Below the pieces are notes generated by a model. The model saw only the letters and a list, made by a program, of their open reading frames with translations. It was not told the origin of the DNA and did no database searches. Shown one piece after another: positions 31,491 to 43,147 of a stretch of 64,000 bases of DNA. The position numbers were made by a program, and so were the translations under genes. The DNA is from Symbiodinium natans (Eukaryota; Sar; Dinophyceae; Suessiales; Symbiodiniaceae): assembly GCA_905221605.1 (NCBI GenBank), contig CAJNDS010002387.1, forward strand, positions 367,501 through 431,500, written 5' to 3'. The stretch's first letter is position 1, and the number at the start of each line of letters is the position of its first letter.

Positions 31491-34400
31491 ATGGCTGCCA
31501 TGTGGAAGATGATGTGGTTCCTACCCCTCGTGCTTAAGGCACAGGACCCCCTCGCTGAGTGGTTGGATGACTTGAAGTTTTCCTTGAAGGATGTGACCCA
31601 GGAGAAGGCAGGCATCACCGTCACAGCATCAAAGTTGGTTTGCCAGAACCTGCAGCTCACAAGCGTTCAGTCTGCTGTGGCGGGCGTTGGGATGTCTGTT
31701 ACTTTGAATGGCGTGGGCATCCAGTGCTCAGGGCACTTTGACTACCATGGCTTGGCCATCGTCAGCGGCTCCGGCGATGCTTGGCAGTCCAGTGGTACCC
31801 TTTACCCTTTGTTGCTTGGTTCTGGGTTCCCTCATAAAGTAAGCAACCCAAGGAATTGTGCCCTTATTGTAATATGGTTCCTGGGCAACCAAGGATCTCA
31901 ATGCAGTTGTGAAGAGCAGCCCTGCTTCTACCGCGACGGTGGTTTTGCAGGGTGGCAAATTCGACCAGAACGTACCTTGGGCTGTGGACGCTGCGAGCTG
32001 CTCCGCTGACATTGATTTCAAGCTCACTTTCTCGGGCTCCATCCTCTCCTCCATCGTGAACCTTTTTTCTACCCCGATCTCCATGCTGATCAGGACGCAG
32101 GCAATCCAGCAAGCCTGCGATCAGCTGAAGCAAGTGGCAGCTGGCCCACTGTCCAAGAAGCTGATGGCTTTCAACCATCTGATGCTCCCCCCAACCTCGA
32201 CAACGCGAACAAACCTCCTGCTTGAAAGCAGTGCCCATGAGCATGCGGAGAGGGTGGACGAGGGCTTGAAAGTCACCTTCGAAAGTGTGGCGGATGACAT
32301 GCTGGCAGCGTCAGCCCCGACCCTGCCCGGAGCTCCCCCTGACAGGGCAGCCCACGGCAACCTTCGCTTTGAGAGGAGGCTCGCCCAGGGCGAGACGACT
32401 GTGGACTGGACGCGTGATCCATCCGTCAGTTGGATGTCATGGCTGCTGGATGACGTCATCGGCCCGGAGAAGATGGACCAGGCGCTGCGCTGGGCGTGGA
32501 AGGATGCGCAGTCCGTGGACATCCCAGGTCCCCTGACCCCAATCGCCACCAGCACCATTCAGCAGCCCGATGCCGGCCTGGAGCTCAAGGTCGAGGCCTT
32601 CCTGAAGCAGGCGGTGATCGAAGGGGCTGATGGCATGTCCGCCTTCACCCCAATACAGGCCCGTGGCCCCAATGACCTGCGCTTCAAGGTGAGCTGGGGA
32701 ACACCTGATCGCCCGGCGTTTGGCATGGGAGTGGATGTGCGTGTGAAGGTGCAGGCCATCGACCTAGCCACTAAGCAGCCGCAGGCGTCAATGGAGCAGG
32801 AGATGAGCCTACACCTCGCGCTCTTGAAGCCCTCTCTGGATGTCACTGGCGAGGTGCTCGTTCTGGCAAGCGAGTGGCCTGGCCAGCACACGCTGGCACA
32901 GTTCTTGGTGGCACCCCATGCATGCCTCACCAGCATCTTCAAGTCTGTGCCTTCTGTGAAGACGCTGCAGGCACAGGGGCCTGGTAAAACTCATGTTCAG
33001 CTCAGCTTGCTGCATGAAGTCACGTCACATTATATTATCATTATTATTCTACACTACTATTATTCTGATGATGATTACTATTATTAGTACTATTGCGATT
33101 TGGAATCTCTCAAATGCAGAGGTGCAGTTCGCCGGCCTTGCGGCACCGCTCAGCTTTGAGGCGAAGACTGTGGGGGCACTGGAGGCGTCCTTGGCCGCGT
33201 TGCTGAACAATGGCGTGGCCTTGTTCAACAAGGTGGGCGGCTTATGAAATTGGGGTATTTCGGGGCTAGGGTTTCGAGTTTGGGGGTTTCGGGTTTAGGG
33301 TTGAGGGTGGTTTCCGACATTGGGGGTACCTTATTGGGGCCCCTTGTATAAGGGAACACTACTAGTTGGAGTCAAATTAGGGGTCCCCGATTTTGGTTAA
33401 ACCCCCAGGTCTACGAGCCGCTGCTTCCCGGTGCCATCGAGCGCTTCGCGGGCTCCGGTGCGGTCATGAGCCAGCTGAATGCGCAGCTGCAGGTGCAGCT
33501 GAAGCCTGAGCAGTGCGTGAGCCCATCCGTGGCATCACAGCAGGCTCGGCAGACGACTCCACAGTACTACAGCAACTGGCCTCCCATTTTCGACAACTAT
33601 CTGCGAAAGTGGATTGACAACTTCTTCGACGGCCTGATTGCGCATAATACCACAGTGCTGGATCAAGGGCTCTCCAACATGCCGAAGCTGCCTCTACCGT
33701 TGGATGCACAGTTTTCTCTGACAGAGCTACTTGCGACCGGCTTGGATCAGGTGAGCAAGCTTCGTGTCTTGGTCCCTTCCGAGCAGCACTTAAGTTGGCT
33801 GGGAATGAGCGCGGTGGCCAAGTGCCCGAGTCCTCAGGCTCCTTGGCGGCCAACTTTCTCTGTGAGTGGCAGTGTGGATGCCGGCAACTTCAAAGGCAAC
33901 GGCGCGGTCATCATGGAGATGCCCTGTGGTGCAGGCGATGCACAGCTGGCTGTAGAGTTAGACGTCTGGGCCTTGCTGGACATGCAGCTTCCACCGAGCA
34001 TGACCTGCGCGCTCCTATCGCCGCTGTCCCACCTCGATATCGAGTCGGTGAATGCGACCTGGACTGGAAATGGCAGGCTCATCGTGAAGCCAACCGATGG
34101 TCCCTCACAAGAGCCCTTGCAGCAGATGTGCAATCTGCACCCGCGGCTCTGCGAGCTGGGCGTGAAGTTCCGTGAGTACGTCTCCACTACAGCAGGTGCC
34201 ACCCGCTTGTACCACCTAGCCCGCGATACCGTCCTCACCAAGTGCACCGCCGTGCCCAAGCTGTCTGCGCCCCAGCAACTCGATTCTCTACCGAAGGATG
34301 CCTTGGGCTACAGCTATGTGGACGCTGACAGTACGAAGCTCTGGCTTGCCAGTGTCCTGATTACCCTGGCCCTATCTTGCACATACAGCTTTTGCGCGCA

Positions 34401-36087
34401 GCTCGGAAAGATACTCCGTCGCGATGCCTCCTGTGAGATGATGCCAACCACAGCCATGCCCTTGGCCACGGTTTGCTGGTTTGGGAGCACTCGCTCCCAG
34501 GCAAGCATCATCCCTAAGACCGCCACCGTAGTCACCAGCACACTCATGGCCGCCGGACTCGTTGCTCGCATCCTCGCATGCTTCTGGCTGCCATTCGCCG
34601 CGGCAGGTGTGGAGGTCAGTCAAGCCTCCGGGGCCACGGTCTTCAAAGACGACGCTTTGCTGGAATACACCTTCTTCGGCATCGGCGTGCAGTTTGGAGT
34701 TGGGGGCTCCCTGTACTGCGAAGTCCTGTGGTTCTTCATGTCCTTGGTGTCTTCGCTTACGTCCCACGTGATCCTCGTGCTGGTTTGGTTGACGCCTTTC
34801 CTGGCGAAGCAGCGCCGCCAGCTGCTTCTGATCGCACTGGTGCTTGCCCGCTTCCCTCTGTCGGAGATGGAGACAACGGGCAACACCGCCATGGCTTTGA
34901 GCACTGATGTGCGAATGCCCCTGGGCATGACGCAGACTCTGGGCCTGGGCTTGCAGGCTGGAGCCTATGCACCCCGGCCAGCATACCTAGCATCAGACAT
35001 GTACTCATGGATGAACTTGCTTGTTCAATAATGTCCGTTTCGAAGTTGCAATGCTGTACTCTGTCCCAGTTTTTTTGCGATGCAGCTTGCAACTGCACTG
35101 GTGTCATGGCCCAGGCATCCTGGTTCTCCAGTGTATGCACGTTGCTCGCGAACCTGCTTCTCCTCAAGCTGCTGCCGCGGCCCATCAAGGAGAAGGACTG
35201 GGCAGCCGGCAAGGCGCCACTGCAGGTGACCATCCTGCAGGGCCTGGCCAGCTGTGCGCCTAGACCCCCTTAAGGGACATTTCCATATTTTCCCTTATTT
35301 GGGTTTAGGAGGATCATATTCAGGAATATTTTCCAGAGAATTTCTAGGGGCAATCCTAGGCGCTGATCGCAGGCCTTTATATGTGGTGCCTGTGCGACTT
35401 CATGGAGGCCGTTACTGGTGGCATTGCCGGTGCTCTCATCGACCCTTCCGCCTTCAGCGCTGCAAGCTTGGGCGCTACTGACATGGGGCTGAGGATTATG
35501 GTGAGCGTGACCGCCTTCGGATGCCCAATCTTGCACATCATCGCCTTCCTTCTGGGTCTCTCTGGCAAGGCTCCCGGTGTTGCTCGCAGCTTGGCAGGCT
35601 TTGCCGCCACTTTCTGCCTGTTGGACCTCTTTGCCATCGGCTTCTTAGTCACCTTCATCGAGGGCGTCAACGGCTTTGCCTCCTCCGCCATCCGCGGCTT
35701 GGCCCCAGCGGTTTGTGACTTGGTTGCCCAGTGGTACCCTTTACCCTTTTTTTGGGTTCTTGGTTCCCTTACACAGTAACCAACCAAAAACAGGGTGCCC
35801 TTATCATAACATGGCTACTGGGCTACCAAGGTGAGGTGGCCAAGGAGGCTGTGGGGGAGGATTGCTTGAGCATGCAGATCAACGTCGTCCCCCTTGGCAC
35901 CATGGGCTTGCTGTTGGCCGCAGGTGCTTGGAATGTCCTCTTGGGTGTCCAGATTCTCGGGGTTGGCCAGGGCAAGCCCGCCGTAGCGGCCGAAGCGGAA
36001 GGCGGAGTAGGGCCAGGGCCAGTGCAAAACGGGAGCGCGCCGTCAACGTTTCAGGATTGCAGAGACCCTGTTCAACCTACAGCATGA
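31491..36087 (+). CDS. TULIP/BPI-like lipid-binding protein fused to a multi-pass membrane region, 7 exons
   Basis: Best model: 31491-31775, 31894-33018, 33122-33232, 33409-35022, 35115-35253, 35373-35714, 35831-36087; 3873 bp, 1290 codons plus TGA. All junction phases agree, and all six acceptors are AG followed by G. An in-frame TAG at 31440 fixes the first ATG. Residues 1-17 look like a signal peptide (MWFLPLVL). Residues 20-470 have a TULIP/BPI-like feel (CSADIDFKLTFSGSILSSIV, amphipathic strands, paired cysteines). About eight hydrophobic segments follow from residue 817, including FCLLDLFAIGFLVTF near 1170, which resembles the core of PqiA/YebS-type membrane proteins. Inferred role: lipid binding or transfer at a membrane. 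The fold assignments need a profile search. Introns are 92-176 bp, and three or four of them look like inserted elements. Confidence 0.75.
31780..31893 (+). mobile_element. Introner forming intron 1 of the TULIP-like gene
   Basis: The 114-bp element has TIRs CTTGGCAGTCCAGT (31780-31793) and CCTGGGCAACCAAG (31880-31893). Inside is GGTACCCTTTACCCTTTG, shared with 35733. The acceptor AG is the last two bases of the element. The donor is either GC at 31779 (G plus the first C of the TIR) or GA at 31776; both keep the frame. GAT occurs just left and just right, so the target duplication is probably GAT plus one changed base. Confidence 0.8.
33301..33408. mobile_element. GGGGTACC-family inverted-repeat element in intron 3
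   Basis: The left arm GGTTTCCGACATTGGGGGTA and the right arm GGGGTCCCCGATTTTGGTTA-AACCCCC are rough inverses. It carries GGGAACACTACTAGTTGGAG where relatives have GGGATCCTAT-TTTGGGG. It ends exactly at the acceptor CCCAG of intron 3. The 5' half of the intron has decayed TTTAGGG words. Confidence 0.6.
35256..35363. mobile_element. Possible third type of inserted element in intron 5
   Basis: GCGCCTAG (35256-35263) and CTAGGCGC (35356-35363) are perfect 8-bp inverted repeats close to both ends of the 119-bp intron (35254-35372). The body (AGGGACATTTCCATATTTTC) has no other copy noticed. The inverted repeat is short, so this is tentative. Confidence 0.35.
35719..35830 (+). mobile_element. Introner forming intron 6, with perfect GTGA target duplication
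   Basis: TIRs CTTGGTTGCCCAGT and ACTGGGCTACCAAG (35719-35732, 35817-35830; 13 of 14 inverse matches). GTGA is duplicated at 35715-35718 and 35831-35834. The left GTGA supplies the GT donor (35715) and the right TIR supplies the AG acceptor (35830). Splicing restores GTT TGT GAG GTG, exactly the sequence before insertion. This is the textbook introner arrangement and the clearest one in the window. Confidence 0.9.
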
Positions 36088-38647
36088 GGGTTTGTTTTGC
36101 TTACTAATTGTACATAGCAGTCAGCCATGAATTAGGCCGCAGGGCTTACAAGGCCCCAGCTTCGTCTTGTCGACCCTGGTGAGGGCTGAGACAATCCCAG
36201 CCCACACTGACCATAAGCCTGCATCTGACAGTGATTGATGTTCAAGAGGGAAAGCTTGCTTCAGGCAATCCTGAAAGATGAGCGCAACTGACTGTAGGGG
36301 CAGGCATGGTCAATGGTGATGCCACCCGAGGGGGGTGCATTTTGCGTCTCACGACAAGCGGATACACAGCAAGCATTTCAACATTAAGGTGATGCCCTTG
36401 CCCAGTCACCGCGGCAGCTTGTGCGGCGGTGATGGACAGGGCTGGCTTTGCATGTATGTCCCTTGCATGAGAGTTTTCAAGTGTTGCACATGGCCGACCG
36501 CGATCACGCTTCAAAAGACGTTCGATGCTTCGCGCTGCGATTCGGACCTGTGGATTGCTGCAGCGCTGCTAGTTGGCTGACAGAACCTGCGCGTGTGCGG
36601 GGTTACATGATTAGGAGGTTCGAAGGTGATATTGAAGGGGAAGGAATGGCTGGAGTTGACAATGCTTGCTCTTGAACTCAGAACTGCTTAGAGGGCACCC
36701 TGTCAAATACGCTTAATGCTTGCAACCAGAAACAGCGATAACGCTGCTCTTCAAACTTACTCTGCCCCTGAACCCTAAACGCTGAACCCTAAACCCTAAA
36801 CCCTGAACCCTAAACCCTAAACCCTAAACCCTAAGCCTCCAAGGAGCTTGCCTCCCCCCACTGCAGGTGTTCTATGCTCAGGCCATCCGTGTTGTAGAGG
36901 TCCGCTGGTGCCTGTAGAGCGCCCCCCTGAGCTAACAGCCTCCCTAAAACAGACACCCCCACCCCCAAAAACAAAACCAACTGAAAACCTAAAAAAAATT
37001 CCGTTACAGCACCCAAAGCCCCCCAAAAACCCTTGAAGCCCTTAAACAACCCCAAAGACTGCCAGAATCCCGGGCCACTGGTTTAGGGTTTAGGGTTTAG
37101 GGTTTAGGGTTTAGGGTTTAGGGTTTAGGGTTTACAGTTGCCTGCCATGGGCTCCCAACTGCTGCACGCTGACTGCGCAGCGGCATGGCGGCATGCATCG
37201 GGGGTCGCATTTTATGTCGTGGGTTTTAGGGTTTAGGGTTTAGGGTGTAGGGGTTAGGGTTTAGGGCTTAGGGCTTAGGGCCTAGGGTTTAGGGCTTAGG
37301 GCTTAGGGTTTTGGGTTTTGGGTTTAGGTTGGACCCTGCATACAAAGCGCTACAAGTAGAGGGACCCTGTTTGTTTCTCTTTAAAGCATGAATGGAGATG
37401 TCTAGCATTAGAGGTCGTAAAATGATAAAAGGGTGTCTGGTTGTATACATATATATATATATATAATCGCAAGTAGTTGTGGCAGATTACGTTTTAACAA
37501 TGAGTTATGTGAAGTAAACATTCAAAAAAAACAGTAAATGATATAATATAACACAAGTTGGAACTTGTCAAAAACAAGTGGAATCCTATCATAACTGGGG
37601 TTGTGGCGATCCACTTACATCGTACTCTAAGACATGACTTCAACACAAAAGTCTGGGCGCTTATATCTCTACTTGTAGCTTGCGGGCCCAAGCCCTGAAC
37701 CCTAAACCCCAAACCCCAAACCCTAAACCCCAAACCCCAAACCCTAAACCCCAAACCCCAAACCCTAAACCTCAAACCCCAAACCCTAAACCCCAAACCC
37801 TAAACCCTAAACCCTAAACCCGGACATGGCATGGCCAGGCCACTCCTTGAGGGCCATGCCTTGGTGGGGCCCACAGCTCCTGCTGCTCCTTGCTGAGCTT
37901 CTCCGCTGTGAAGGGTGGAGGTTTAGGGTTTAGGGTTTGGGGTTTAGGGTTTAGGGTTTGGGGTTTGGGGTTTAGGGTTTAGGGTTAGGGTTTTGGGGTT
38001 TGGGGTTTGTGGTTTGGGACTAGGCTGGAGGTTCGAGGGTTTCGGGTTTTTTGGTTAGCTTTAGGGGTTTGGGGGTTTCGGGGGGTTTGAGGGGTCTTGT
38101 CTACTTGTGCAGCCGAAACATAAACTCCAAGCCTGAAGACTGTGAAGTTTGGCGTGTTGGGACGTATGTAGGCATGTAGGGGGCCTCTGCGCGTTCAAGC
38201 ATGCCTTGTTGAAGGGTGGTCCCACTGCGGCAGCCAGTTTAATTCGTGTGGTTTCAGGCGGTTCGTAGTTATTGCCCCGCCGAGGTCATGAACACGATCA
38301 TGCTACGGTCATCCCCGGGGACCACATGAACCCTAAGAGCCTTTATGGTTCACGTTACTTTAGCAGGAATTATGGTAGTATAGGGTTTGGGGTTTAGGGT
38401 TGATGGCACATTGCCTTAATAAGGATTAGAGGAGTAGAGGGTACAGGAACCCATTTGGTTTCTCAAGGATGTTTTTGGTCTCCATAGCCCCCTGGAAGCC
38501 AAAAACTGTTGAGAGCTCCCGAAAATGTCTGCAGGATTCCTGTCAAATTCTGCAAGCCTTCCGCAACAGAGAAAGCAAGAGAATACGGGTTAGGATCTAG
38601 GGTTTTAGGGTTTTGTCTGTTTTGGTTTTAAGGTTTAGGCATCTCAG
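36088..38647. other. Intergenic DNA, downstream of the TULIP-like gene
   Basis: 36088-36760 is ordinary unique sequence, presumably with the 3' untranslated region. Then come arrays at 36770-36835 (C-strand), 37081-37133, 37225-37330, 37695-37820 (C-strand, with CCCCAAA variants) and 37920-38010. A GC-rich island at 37822-37919 is open on the + strand and ends at GTTTAGGG; it could be an exon, with low support. Confidence 0.5.
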
Positions 38648-38707
38648 GACTACGGCGCGCGAGAGCCGCCACTGGGTTGTGGATGCTCGCGGCAATCTCC
38701 TTCCAGA
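38648..38707 (+). CDS. Candidate exon resembling the start of ribosomal protein uL13
   Basis: Acceptor CTCAG followed by G; donor GTGAGA at 38708. The frame reads TTARESRHWVVDARGNLLP. W-x-V-x-DA-x-G-x-x-L is the N-terminal pattern of uL13 (organellar/bacterial type: W-x-V-x-DA-x-x-x-x-LGRLA). The GRLA part would have to be on the next exon, which I could not find. The call rests on about ten residues. Confidence 0.3.
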
Positions 38708-38734
38708 GTGAGAGCCTCAGGATCTAGCCCCTGA

Positions 38735-38822
38735 AATTAGGGGTACCGTATCGGGGTCATAGCTACAAGGGGATCCTGCATTTGGGGGCCTATATTTGAA
38801 GTCCCCTATTTTCGTAAAACCC
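38735..38822. mobile_element. GGGGTACC-family inverted-repeat element
   Basis: GAAATTAGGGGTACCGTATC on the left and AGTCCCCTATTTTCGTAAAA on the right are inverse-related. The middle has GGGGATCCTGCATTTGGGGG. It matches the elements at 33301, 54083 and 11590. Confidence 0.6.
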
Positions 38823-40646
38823 ACGCATACTCTTGCTTCGCCAATGGATGAACTGAACTTTATATTATGGGGTTTCCTTATTTTGGTGGGAATAAGACAG
38901 GTTTATATGTTTTTGCCTCGTTCTTGGAGAAGTAAGGAACTGTGGGAGGTGACGAGGGCTCGGCCCATTGATCTGCAGCTGTTAGGTCTCTTAGGTGCTG
39001 AGAATGAATCCTTCAGTCATGGTCTACGTTCCTAGCCTTGCATGTGCGACAGCGGCATACCCTTGTGGCCCTTGTGGGTATTTAAGCCGAAGGTCAAAGG
39101 TGGTGAGATCCCACTGCCCCACAACCCGAACCCTAAGCTCCCAGTCTGCAACTCAAACAGCTCTTACAGCCCGGGAACTGCCTCTGGTTCCAGCGTGTGC
39201 ATGAAAATTCATAGCCTTAGCCTTTTACACGCACAACCCCTCAAGCTTCAAACCTTAGACCCTAAACCCTAAACCTTAAACCCTGAAGCCTGAACCCTGA
39301 ACCCGAAAGAGCGCTCTCCGAGGGCCCGGAAACCTGCAGCGGAGCTGTCGCGCAGCTTGGCCCCGAAAGCTAGAATGACCTATCTAGTGCCAAGGGGCAA
39401 TTTGGGGTTTCGGCTTTCGGGTTCCGGGTTTAGGGGGCTCATGTGGAGGTCTCCCAAAAATAGGGGTGCCCTTTTTGGGGCCTTCGGCCCACGGGGACTG
39501 GCGATTCGGAGGGCATGGGAGTTCGGGAGTACGGTGCGTGATTTGCTGCAGACTGCACCGCTCATGATCAAATTCCGGGTTTAGAGTTCAAGGTTCATTG
39601 CCAGGCATGTTGGAGATGTTTTGCGTGAAGATAATGGATGCAAAAGACCACCTGCACAAGCGAGCTTTCAGACCTTAAACCCTAAACCCAAAACCCAAAA
39701 CCCTAAACCCTAAACCCTAAACCCTAAACCCTCCCGTCTTCTTCTGAGTTGTCAACGTCTCTTTGGTTCGCCGCGATGCCGCGCCCGGAACCAGCCGGGG
39801 CCCCATCATTGCTTGCCCACATAACGCAAAATTTGTCATTCAGGTTTAGGTTTAGGGTTGCAATGGCTGCTTTGTAATAGGGTGTGTAGGGTTCGTATGG
39901 ATCATATTCAGCACACTACTAGTTGCCGATCAGCACCAGTCATGTGCTCGTTGTTGTCGCTTCAAGCAGAGTCAGAGTCTTAGTAGTAGAGTACGTAGGT
40001 AACCTGTAACCTTTTTGGGGTAACATATTCCCCTTATAATCCCAAAGGTTAACCCTTAAAACCCCTAGGTACTGGACAACTAAGGAGTGTGTGAAGGTCC
40101 TGCCTGTCAATTTGGCCAAAACGGTTCAGATCCGAAGACCTACCTCGTCAGCCCCAAGGAATCGACCTACACCCTAAACCCTAAACCCTAAACCCTAGAC
40201 CCTAGACCATTCGACACGACATGGCGCTTCATGTATGCAGCCTCGGCCAGAGGCTTGTCCTTTGGTGCGTGGCCGTGGTATCCTCAGGACCACCAGGAGA
40301 CTGCATGAGTTTGCCCAAAACAAAAGCCCGTGACAAGCAGTCATCTGCTTGGTTTCTTGTAACAAAGCAAGAAGCAACTCAGCTATACGGCGCCCCAACG
40401 CAGCAACAAGCCAGATAAGCACTCCAACCCGAAGCTGTAATCCGAAACGACCATTAAGCCTAAAATCAGCATGAAATTCAAGGCCCGACGTCCCCAAGAC
40501 CCTATACCCTGTATTCCTCAAGCTTCTGGTGTTTTGTAGTGTTTGAAAAGACACCCAAACCCGATGCCCTCAAACCCTAAACCCTAAACCCTAAACCCTA
40601 AACCCCAAACCCTAAACCCTACACGTCTTGAGCTCGCTCCCGGCAG

Positions 40647-40717
40647 GAGCTGGCTCAGCTGGAGCAGAGGGCAGCGCCCAAGCCGGGCAACCACAGCAGT
40701 GCCTCGGACAGAGAGTT
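40647..40717 (+). CDS. Candidate exon, Gln/Glu-rich helix
   Basis: Acceptor CGGCAG followed by G. The frame reads ELAQLEQRAAPKPGNHSSAS then DREL. The first part looks like a coiled coil. The donor is unclear. Flanked by C-strand (40570-40622) and decayed G-strand arrays. Confidence 0.35.
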
Positions 40718-41263
40718 GTTTTTTTTAATGTCGAACTCTGACTATATAGAGTTTAGGGTTTATAAGGTTTAGGGTTTAGGGTTCAGGGTTCAGGGCTGAG
40801 AGCTTAGGGTCTAGGTGCGGGCCCCTGCAATACAAGTCCCGTCCTTCTCATGAGTTTCTCATGGAGTGGGTCTTTGAACTGATCTTGGTGAGCTCTGCGA
40901 ACAGCAGCCAGTAGCCTAGCCCTGAGCCACTGCACCCATGAGTCCTCCCAAAAGCGGTTTAGGGTTTAGTGTTTAGGGTTTAGGGTTTAGGGTTTAGGGT
41001 TTAGGGTTTAGGGTTTAGGGTGACTCCCCTTCAAACCCATCAAGCCCCTAGGCCCAGCCCCTCCTCCCTTTTCGAAGAGTAGTTCCTGAATATGGTGGGC
41101 CCTTGGCTTGTATAGGGTGTAGAAGGGTTCCCTTTCCAGGGCCCATACTAAGGGACCCTGCAACTATCCTAAGACCCTTGTCCCCCCAAAACCCAAAACC
41201 CTAAACCCTAAACCCTAACCCTAAACCCTAAACCCTAAACCCTAAACCCTCAACCTCTCCAAG

Positions 41264-41327
41264 TGGTCGGGCCCAGAGGCCCCGGCAACGAGTCTGCCGA
41301 GTCCCTGCACCGGGCGAAGGAGGTCGG
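41264..41327 (+). CDS. Candidate exon between a C-strand and a G-strand array
   Basis: One frame reads GPRGPGNESAESLHRAKEV. The acceptor is TCCAAG and the donor GTTTAGGG at 41328, i.e. the beginning of the array 41329-41432. The geometry is the same as for the exons at 16510 and 57254. The family is unknown. Confidence 0.35.
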
Positions 41328-41328
41328 G

Positions 41329-41432
41329 TTTAGGGTTTAGGGTTTAGGGTTTAGGGTTTAGGGTTTAGGGTTTAGGGTTTAGGGCTTAGGGCTTAGGGTT
41401 TAGGGTTTAGGGTTTAGGGTTTAGGGTTTAGG
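41329..41432 (+). repeat. Interstitial telomeric array, G-strand, about 15 units
   Basis: TTTAGGG with two CTTAGGG variants. It begins at the donor candidate of the island 41264-41327. Confidence 0.92.
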
Positions 41433-41634
41433 TGTTCTGGGGTTCAGGGGTTCAGGGGTTCAGGGGTTCAGGAGTTTCGGGCTAACAGGGTTTAGGGGTT
41501 TCGGGTTGCGGGTTTCATATTTCAGGTTTAGGGATATCATTGTTCTTGTCTTCTGCTCTTCCTTCACGGTTGTCGCTGTGTCGCACCATGCTAGGTATTG
41601 CTAACTGCTTTATTCGTGCATGCGTAGCTGTGTC

Positions 41635-41790
41635 CCTAAACCCTGAACCCTGAACCCTAAACCCCAAACCCCAAACCCCAAACCCCAAACCCCAAACCCC
41701 AAACCCCAAACCCTAAACCCTAAACCCTAAACCCTAAACCCTAAACCCTAAACCCTAAACCCTAAACCCTAAACCCTAAACCCTAAACCC
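41635..41790 (-). repeat. C-strand array, CCCCAAA block next to CCCTAAA block
   Basis: CCCTGAA, then eight CCCCAAA units, then about twelve CCCTAAA units, in clean blocks. A CA/GTGTGT run follows (41798-41812). Confidence 0.9.
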
Positions 41791-42799
41791 AAACCCCGAG
41801 TGTGTGTGTGTGGGTGCATGTTCTTTTAAGTCACAGGGCTTGGTTCAATGAGGAGCTGCGTAGGGCTCGGCGACTCCAAGTCGCCGAGGGCCAAGGGGTA
41901 GCCGTCGTTCTTAGGGTCGTTACAAGGGGGTTTAGGGTTTAGGGTGTAGGGTGTAGGGTGTAGGGTGTTAGGGTTTAATGACTGTTTGGGGTTTAGGGTC
42001 GAATATGAACGCCTAAATAGTAAGATTCTCTTATAATAAGGACCACAATAGGGTTCCCCTAAGTTCGTAAACCCCACATGGTCCCTCGATACAGGCCTTT
42101 CAGTGGGGAACCCTTATATACCCCTTCCATACCCTGTAAGACCCTAGGGCCCGTACTGCAGAACAAGGGACCATACCAAGGGACCATTCAACTTCCCTTA
42201 GAGTCGTTCACTGCCGTTGGTGCTTACGTTAAATTCTTTCCTCAGGGTATTTGGCTCTATACCCTAAAAACTTAAACCCCCTAAGCCCTAAAACCCTCAA
42301 CACGAATTAAGTGGTTCCCTACACCCTCAACACATAAGCCCTAAACCCTAGTGGTTCCCTACGCCCTAAGCCCGAAGCCAATCAGGCTCGATGAGATGTG
42401 TAACACGAGGCCTTAAGGTGATTAATGCTATTTACTGCCTGGGTGGGGGCCTTAAAGTGTAGGTCGTTTGTGTCTTCTTCCTCTTCTTTGTTTTCTGGGT
42501 CCTTTCTTTTTTTTTCTTGTTGGGGGTGTGGGGGGGGGGGGGGGGGGGGGTTGGGGGGGAGTTCGAGGTTCAGGTTTAACGTTGACTTAAGGGGTCCGGT
42601 GGGATTGGATGTCTGGCGTGGAATCCGGCTTCGCGGGTTAAGATTTGGGGCACGTGGAGGTTCACGGTGCTTACAACTAGGTTTACGGGTGGGACAGTTT
42701 ACGGGTAGTGGTTGGGTAAAACCGTTTAACCACATTTATGGTACTTGTAATCTCACTTTTATAAGAAGCCCCCATGAACCTCGAAGTAGAGAGTCAGCA

Positions 42800-42878
42800 A
42801 ACCCTAAACCCTAAACCCTAAACCCTAAACCCTAAACCCTAAACCCTAAACCCTAAACCCTAAACCCTAAACCCTAAA
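42800..42878 (-). repeat. Interstitial telomeric array, C-strand
   Basis: About eleven perfect CCCTAAA units, followed 30 bp on by the hairpin at 42908. Confidence 0.92.
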
Positions 42879-42907
42879 CAAGCTACACGGATCAAGGCAG
42901 CATCAGG

Positions 42908-42936
42908 GGTTCTGCGAGGATCGATCCCGCAGAACC
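42908..42936. other. 29-bp near-perfect hairpin
   Basis: GGTTCTGCG pairs perfectly with CGCAGAACC across an 11-base loop that itself contains the palindrome GGATCGATCC. No T-run follows, so it is not a classic terminator. The function is unknown. Confidence 0.6.
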
Positions 42937-43099
42937 TTCAGGCTCAGTACAGCCGAACACGTATTCTTGAAAATATTCTGGGAAAACCCTAGACCCTAAT
43001 TAAACCCTAAACCCTAAACCCTAAACCCTAAACCCTAAACCCTATAAAAAGCCCCAAACCCTGCACCCCAAAGCTGCTTATTGAACCTCCTGTGGCCAG

Positions 43100-43147
43100 G
43101 AGCGCGAGTCCATGAGCACGTTGACCTACGTGCCCTGGCGAAGCGCG
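43100..43147 (+). CDS. Candidate 48-bp exon
   Basis: Acceptor GGCCAG followed by G; donor GTTGACGG at 43148; phase 0 at both ends. It reads ERESMSTLTYVPWRSA. Too short to recognise. Confidence 0.35.

Noticed and set aside
42908-42936. GATCGATCCC stem-loop considered as a tRNA T-arm
   Set aside because: The outer stem is a simple hairpin; no anticodon arm or acceptor stem can be placed around it.
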